Assembly (NCBI GenBank): GCA_938009735.1
Contig: CALLIG010000156.1
Span: 1 to 36,439 of the forward strand
Direction: 5' to 3'
DNA from: an uncultured Flavobacteriaceae bacterium
Lineage (GTDB): Bacteria > Bacteroidota > Bacteroidia > Flavobacteriales > Flavobacteriaceae
DNA: 36,439 nt
The notes under the pieces are model-generated. The model made no database searches. It saw only the letters and a program-made list of their open reading frames with translations, and was not told where the DNA came from. Shown here one piece after another: positions 32,331 to 36,439 of this stretch (its first letter is position 1; every line of letters starts with the position of its first letter). Position numbers and translations under genes: made by a program.

Positions 32331-32594
32331 TCAATCAATTTCCTCAAAGTCAATATAATCACCAACTTTTTCTGAAGAATTACCTTTTGACTTCGGTTTC
32401 TTTTCAATGATTACATCACCTACCCTTTCTTCATTGGTAGTATTTTGCTGTGCAAAATCTCCAAACTTTTCTTTAAAATGTGCTTCAGTTTTTTTTGCAG
32501 CGTAATTAATTATTTTGGGCGCAAACAGTTTTGCCAGCATCTTAAATAAATAATAGATCAGAACTATTATTAAAATTGTCTTTAAAAAAGCCAT
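32331..32594 (-). CDS. DUF4834 family protein
   Basis: An 87-aa protein. ATG 32594 (MAFLKTILIIVLIYYLFKMLAKLF) is chosen over the track's earlier start because the helix then begins at the N-terminus, as in the family. One membrane helix is followed by an acidic/basic tail ending EKVGDYIDFEEID, the DUF4834 signature in Bacteroidota. Function unknown; the tail faces the cytoplasm if the short N-terminus is outside. The gene sits 33 nt before yfhO and is probably the first of that unit, with a -7 box 21 nt before its start. Confidence 0.88.
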   Translation of the reverse strand: MAFLKTILIIVLIYYLFKMLAKLFAPKIINYAAKKTEAHFKEKFGDFAQQNTTNEERVGDVIIEKKPKSKGNSSEKVGDYIDFEEID

Positions 32595-32615
32595 ATTAAT
32601 TTCTTCTTTACATAT

Positions 32616-32623
32616 CAAAAATA
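32616..32623 (-). promoter_or_regulatory. Candidate -7 box for the DUF4834-YfhO unit
   Basis: TATTTTTG on the minus strand, 21 nt before ATG 32594. No clear -33 TTG. Confidence 0.55.
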
Positions 32624-32708
32624 CAATTCTCACGTTGTAATAGATGGACGAAAGTCTTAAAATAATAATAAAATCAGTCTCATGGGCTATTCTCTTATAA
32701 TGAGAAAT

Positions 32709-33794
32709 ATGAAAAAAATATATTTTATTGTCTTTGCAATGCTTCCTTTTTTTGGGTTTTCACAATACACAGATGTTATCAATTCTAACCGACCAGGACT
32801 TTCTGTAAGTGCTTATGCGGTAGGCAGAAACGTAATTCAAGTAGAAGCAGGACTTCGCTATGAACAAAGCGATCATTCCCTTTTAAACACACAAGCAAAC
32901 CTTTGGGGTACTGATATATCATTACGATATGGCTTGTTGTTTGAACAGCTAGAAATCAACTATGAAGGTACATTTCAAAATAAAAAGACGGTATTTGCTA
33001 CTTCAGGATTAGAAGATTCTTTTTGGAACTTTTCAAGAAATCGATTGGGATTGAAATTTTTAGTTTACGATCGTTACAAAGATCCTGAAAGAAATAAACC
33101 GAATATTCATAGCTGGCGTGCAAACAATGTATTTCAGTTGAAAAACTTAATTCCTTCAGTTTCTGTTTATGGTGGCGCTACCTTTAATTTAGGTGACAAT
33201 CCTTTTTACATTGGTGACCCAACAGTTTCTTATAGAGCTATGATTGCTACCCAGAGTAAGTTAACTCCTCGCTTTGTATTTATCTCCAATATAGCTTATG
33301 ATCGAATATCTACAGACTTTCCTGAACTAAGTTATTTGGTTTCATTATCCTACGCATTTCGAAATCCAAAATGGAGTTCTTTTGTCGAGAATCAAGGTAT
33401 AAAAAGTGATCGATATGCTGATGTTCTAATTCGAGCTGGTGTTGCACATTTACTAAAAGAAAACCTGCAAGTTGATGTGAATATGGGTGCCAGTTTCAAA
33501 AACACACCCTCACGTATCTTTATTAGTGCTGGTATGTCGTATCGTTTTGATATGCATCAAGACAAAGAGATTCCGATTGAAGATCAGGAAGCAGGTGAAA
33601 ATGGCGGACCGATTAAGAAGAACGCCATGAAAAAGAAGAAAAAAGAAAAGAAAGAAAAGAACGACGGATCTGGCGCCGAAGATATTGATTTAAGCCCATC
33701 AAGAAAGCAACTTCGTAAGCTCAAGAAAGCGGAAAAGAAGAAAAACAAAGGTAAAAAGAGTAAGAAAAAAGATGATGGCGTCATTGAATTTTAG
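32709..33794 (+). CDS. Outer-membrane barrel protein with Lys-rich tail
   Basis: A 361-aa protein. ATG 32709 (MKKIYFIVFAMLPFFGFSQ) gives a perfect signal peptide; two earlier ATGs exist (32682, 32700). The mature part, starting YTDVINSNRPGLSVSAYAVGRNVIQVEAGLRYEQ, shows alternating beta strands typical of the transporter/MetA-pathway barrel family (DISLRYGLLFEQLEINYEGTFQ, FISNIAYDRIS, LSYAFRNPKWSSFVENQG, ISAGMSYRFD). The barrel ends near residue 290. About 70 residues follow that are almost all Lys/Glu/Asp (KKKKKEKKEKNDGSG, KKNKGKKSKKKDD). Such a basic tail on a barrel is unusual; it would sit in the periplasm. Function unknown. Confidence 0.82.
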   Translation: MKKIYFIVFAMLPFFGFSQYTDVINSNRPGLSVSAYAVGRNVIQVEAGLRYEQSDHSLLNTQANLWGTDISLRYGLLFEQLEINYEGTFQNKKTVFATSGLEDSFWNFSRNRLGLKFLVYDRYKDPERNKPNIHSWRANNVFQLKNLIPSVSVYGGATFNLGDNPFYIGDPTVSYRAMIATQSKLTPRFVFISNIAYDRISTDFPELSYLVSLSYAFRNPKWSSFVENQGIKSDRYADVLIRAGVAHLLKENLQVDVNMGASFKNTPSRIFISAGMSYRFDMHQDKEIPIEDQEAGENGGPIKKNAMKKKKKEKKEKNDGSGAEDIDLSPSRKQLRKLKKAEKKKNKGKKSKKKDDGVIEF

Positions 33795-33831
33795 ATCTCT
33801 GATATGCAATAATTGATTTAAAAACTAATCA

Positions 33832-34218
33832 TTGACCAAAACCATTTTTTATAAAACCTTAACGCTACTCATAGGGTTTGTCTGGCTTATAAACGGCCTG
33901 ATTTGCAAAGTACTTAACTTTGTCCCAAGACATCAAGAGATTGTTTCTGAAATACTAGGAAGCGCAAATGCAAGTATACTTACAAAAGTAATTGGTGTCT
34001 CTGAAATTTGTATGGCGATCTGGATTTTCTCAGGGATTAAATCTCGATACAATGCTATCTTACAAATTGCAATTATAGCAACCATGAACATTTTAGAATT
34101 CTCACTCGTACCTCATTTATTACTTTGGGGTAGGTTTAATATCATATTTGCAACTTTGATGATACTAACCATTTATTATAACGAGTTTGTGTTGAGTAAA
34201 AAACTAGATGAATCGTAA
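33832..34218 (+). CDS. DoxX-like membrane protein, TTG start
   Basis: A 128-aa protein with four helices (LTLLIGFVWLINGLICKVL, TKVIGVSEICMAIWIFSG, AILQIAIIATMNILEFSLV, FNIIFATLMILTIYYNEF) and the DoxX-like pattern VWLINGLICKVLNFVPRHQEIV. An in-frame TAA lies two codons upstream of TTG 33832 and the first internal ATG is far inside the protein, so TTG is the only sensible initiator. Role unknown. It overlaps DUF2071 by TAATG, opening a four-gene overlapping operon. Confidence 0.78.
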   Translation: MTKTIFYKTLTLLIGFVWLINGLICKVLNFVPRHQEIVSEILGSANASILTKVIGVSEICMAIWIFSGIKSRYNAILQIAIIATMNILEFSLVPHLLLWGRFNIIFATLMILTIYYNEFVLSKKLDES

Positions 34219-34958
34219 TGAGTAGCTTTCTCAAAAACCATCCGTTTGCAGTAGACGCTTTTTTTGATAGCTCAACGGTGCTAGCTTATGCCGTACCTAA
34301 AGAAGAACTAGAAAAGCTTATTCCTGAATGTTTAGAAATCGATACTTTTGATAATAAATGGGGTTTTGTTGCCATGGCAATGGTGCAAACAAAAAATTTA
34401 CGCCCAAAAGGATTTCCCAAATTCATGGGAAATGACTTTTTCTTAATTGGGTTTCGCATATTCGTAAGATACACCACAAGTACAGGCAAGCGACTCCGCG
34501 GACTTTACATTATCAAATCAGAGACGAATAAGAAGAAAATGGAATTTTTTGGGAATATTTTCACCCACTATAAATACACCACCGTTGATATTGAACAAAT
34601 AATAACAGCAGAAAAGACCGAAATACGGTCAAAAAAATCAAATTTCGAAGTGCAAATTGAAAACACGAAAGAGGATGTTGACTTGCCTTTAACGTCCCCT
34701 TTTGCTAATTGGAAAGAGGCAAGACGCTTTGCTGGTCCACTACCCTTTACCTTTACTTATGATAAAACTAAAGAAGAAGTTTTAATCATTGAAGGTGTAC
34801 GTTCAAATTGGAGGCCAACACCCATAAAAATCATTAAAGAGTCGATATCCTTTATTGATCAACTAAATCTTAAAGGTGTGGCTCTTGCAAATGCTTTCAA
34901 GGTTGAACAAGTTCCTTATTGGTGGAAAAAAGGAAAAATCGATAAATGGACACGATAA
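34218..34958 (+). CDS. DUF2071 family protein
   Basis: A 246-aa protein of the acetoacetate-decarboxylase-like DUF2071 family. Landmarks are HPFAVDAFFDSSTVLAYAVPKEELEKLIPECLEIDTF, WGFVAMAMVQTKNLRPKGFP, GFRIFVRY, GKRLRGLYIIKSETNKKKMEFFGNIFTHYKY and FTFTYDKTKEEVLIIEGVRSNWRPTPIKI. Function is unknown; no Schiff-base Lys can be assigned with certainty. It is flanked by overlaps: TAATG with the DoxX-like gene and 13 nt with the methyltransferase gene. Confidence 0.9.
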   Translation: MSSFLKNHPFAVDAFFDSSTVLAYAVPKEELEKLIPECLEIDTFDNKWGFVAMAMVQTKNLRPKGFPKFMGNDFFLIGFRIFVRYTTSTGKRLRGLYIIKSETNKKKMEFFGNIFTHYKYTTVDIEQIITAEKTEIRSKKSNFEVQIENTKEDVDLPLTSPFANWKEARRFAGPLPFTFTYDKTKEEVLIIEGVRSNWRPTPIKIIKESISFIDQLNLKGVALANAFKVEQVPYWWKKGKIDKWTR

Positions 34959-35698
34959 GAAAACCTTTTCAGGGAGTTTGGAATATTGTCAGATTCAATT
35001 GGCATTTTTATCTCTGCTCAATAGTTTTGGTTGTCGTATTATTTGCATTTACGTTTGTTAAAACCTCAATATCTCCTTATTATATACTAGTACCAGCATT
35101 TACAATTCTGCTTGTAACAACCATATCATTACTTGTTTCTAGTTATGTCTACGATTTTTCGAATTTATATTCTTTACAATGGATGGATGAATTATCTATG
35201 ATAAAACCAGATTACATTATGAACGTGAATGCAGGGTTTGATGAAACTAGTGATTTATTAGTTCAAAAATATCCGGATGCATCATTACGTGTATTAGACT
35301 TTTATGACCCTGATAAACATACTGAAATATCAATACAAAGAGCTCGAAATGCTTATCCTCCATTTCCTGGAACGCTATCCATTGAAACAAACAAAATCCC
35401 ATTAAAAGATCAATCTGTTGATGCAATATTTGCAATACTATCTGCACATGAAATAAGAGATAAAAATGAACGCATTCTTTTCTTTCAAGAACTTAACAGA
35501 ACTCTAAAAGAAAATGGATCTATAATAGTTACCGAACATCTTAGAGATATACCCAACTTTTTAGCTTACACCATCGGGTTTTTTCATTTTCATTCAAAAA
35601 GAACATGGCTTAAAACCTTTCAAGCCGCTGGTTTAAAAGTTAACGAAGAGATCAAAATAACCTCATTTTTAAACGTATTTGTACTAAAACATGCTTGA
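34946..35698 (+). CDS. Membrane-anchored SAM-dependent methyltransferase
   Basis: A 250-aa protein. Two N-terminal membrane helices (FYLCSIVLVVVLFAFTFV, YYILVPAFTILLVTTISLLVS) are fused to a class I methyltransferase domain. The SAM loop is less canonical than usual (DYIMNVNAGFDETSDLLVQKYPDASLRVLDFYDPD), followed by IPLKDQSVDAIFAILSAHEIRD and RTLKENGSIIVTEHLRDIPNFLAY. The membrane anchor suggests a lipid, quinone or fatty-acid-like substrate; this is inference. It overlaps its neighbours by 13 and 8 nt. Confidence 0.85.
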   Translation: MDTIRKPFQGVWNIVRFNWHFYLCSIVLVVVLFAFTFVKTSISPYYILVPAFTILLVTTISLLVSSYVYDFSNLYSLQWMDELSMIKPDYIMNVNAGFDETSDLLVQKYPDASLRVLDFYDPDKHTEISIQRARNAYPPFPGTLSIETNKIPLKDQSVDAIFAILSAHEIRDKNERILFFQELNRTLKENGSIIVTEHLRDIPNFLAYTIGFFHFHSKRTWLKTFQAAGLKVNEEIKITSFLNVFVLKHA

Positions 35699-36089
35699 AA
35701 CTCATCTTAAAATTACCGGATTTGTATTAATTGCACTTGCACTAGTTCACGTTATTTTTCCAAAATATTTTTCTTGGAAAAAAGACCTAGCACAACTTAG
35801 TTTGGTAAACAGACAAATGATGATCGTACATACTTTTTTTGTTGCCTTGTTCGTATTGCTGATAGGTATACTTTGTATCACTTCATACAATGAATTAATC
35901 CATACCGTTTTAGGACAACGAATCGCACTTGGGCTTTCTGTGTTTTGGGGAATTCGTTTAATAATACAATTCGTAGGGTATTCTTCTAAACTATGGATGG
36001 GCAAAACCTTTGAAACAATAGTTCATGTTGTCTTTTCTTTCTTTTGGGTTTATTTAACTATTATTTTCTTTCTAGTTTATCAAGGCTAA
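35691..36089 (+). CDS. Four-helix membrane protein, function unknown
   Basis: A 132-aa hydrophobic protein with helices KITGFVLIALALVHVIF, IVHTFFVALFVLLIGILCIT, IALGLSVFWGIRLIIQFVGY and IVHVVFSFFWVYLTIIFFLVY. His residues near the ends of helices 1, 2 and 4 (VHVIF, VHTFF, VHVVF) repeat as VHxxF and could bind metal or haem, an inference. It overlaps the methyltransferase by 8 nt and is last in the four-gene operon. I do not recognise a named family. Confidence 0.78.
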   Translation: MLETHLKITGFVLIALALVHVIFPKYFSWKKDLAQLSLVNRQMMIVHTFFVALFVLLIGILCITSYNELIHTVLGQRIALGLSVFWGIRLIIQFVGYSSKLWMGKTFETIVHVVFSFFWVYLTIIFFLVYQG

Positions 36090-36163
36090 ACTTAATTCTA
36101 AAGCCATAGTTATTTTATTTTAAAGATTAATATACCTAATATTGACCTTTGAAAAAATCACCT

Positions 36164-36439
36164 ATGGTTACCCTCAAAGAAGCGGTCACAAAATCAGAAT
36201 TAAAGCAATTTGTAAAATTTCCTTTCAGTCTTTACAAAGATTCATCGTATTGGGTGCCGCCTATAATTAATGATGAATTAGAAAGCTTTGATAAAACAAA
36301 AAATCCAGCTTTTCAAAATGCAGATGCTTGGTTTTTTCTTGCCTATAAAAATGACGCTATAGTTGGTAGAATTGTAGTAATAATAAATAGACTAGAAACA
36401 AATGATCAAGGCATTAAGAAAGTCCGTTTTGGTTGGTTT
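36164..36439 (+). CDS. GNAT-like protein, 3' end outside window
   Basis: The first 92 codons of a gene cut off by the window end: MVTLKEAVTKSELKQFVKFPFSLYKDSSYWVPPIINDELESFD, then WFFLAYKNDAIVGRIVVIINR. The KFPFxLYKDxxYWVPP motif and the A-x5-VGRI strand resemble a Bacteroidota family of about 370-400 aa. That family is related to GNAT acetyltransferases and is sometimes misnamed GTP cyclohydrolase. The start follows a 74-nt gap after the methyltransferase operon. Confidence 0.8.
   Translation, partial: MVTLKEAVTKSELKQFVKFPFSLYKDSSYWVPPIINDELESFDKTKNPAFQNADAWFFLAYKNDAIVGRIVVIINRLETNDQGIKKVRFGWF

Noticed and set aside
33584-33784. 66-aa Phe/Ser-rich minus-strand ORF
   Set aside because: Shadow of the Lys-rich tail of the barrel protein.

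Overview
The window is a stretch of a low-GC Bacteroidota chromosome, most likely from a marine member of the Flavobacteriaceae. Three things point there. Many genes belong to families typical of that group (Lacal_2735-type, DUF4834, BatA, YfhO). Start codons lack Shine-Dalgarno sequences. Several genes are preceded by the Bacteroidota -7 box TAnnTTTG. No phage, insertion sequence, CRISPR array, rRNA or tRNA was seen; it reads as ordinary chromosomal backbone.

Region 1 (63-7539, + strand) is a dense ten-gene array built around three different photolyase-superfamily proteins. They are a short protein with its catalytic domain first (NewPHL type), a classical-topology photolyase with altered flavin-pocket residues, and a (6-4)/FeS-BCP-type protein without the usual iron-sulfur cysteines. 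Around them are families often found beside photolyases: TIGR03643, a flavin reductase, the DUF2256 zinc ribbon, a four-helix membrane protein and an SDR enzyme. Region 2 (7552-11283) holds a glutathione peroxidase, an FAD amine-oxidase-like enzyme, DUF2237, a small conserved protein and a two-domain glycosyltransferase.

Region 3 (11386-20290) has a BatA protein, a dihydroorotase homologue that has lost metal ligands, small membrane proteins, an esterase, an MBL hydrolase, a large conserved protein of unknown function, Bcp peroxiredoxin and a cysteine-free endonuclease III. Region 4 (20304-22316, - strand) is a tandem duplication of a two-gene module. Each copy has an ECF sigma factor (193 aa in both, about 80% identical) followed about 73 nt later by an unannotated 47-aa ORF (the two align without gaps, 21/47 identical), and each copy ends in its own terminator. 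This is the best candidate for an undescribed system here.

Region 5 (22554-27039) has uvrA, a cysteine-rich zinc-ribbon protein, and a secreted protein with a long Arg/Ser/Thr tail behind a sigma-54-like promoter. Region 6 (27113-32594, - strand) is a flippase, glycosyltransferase, YfhO and DUF4834 group for surface polysaccharide work. Region 7 (32709-36439, + strand) has an outer-membrane barrel with a Lys-rich tail, an overlapping four-gene operon (DoxX-like, DUF2071, membrane methyltransferase, membrane protein) and the start of a GNAT-like gene cut by the window edge. DNA repair and peroxide defence recur: three photolyases, Nth, UvrA, Gpx and Bcp.
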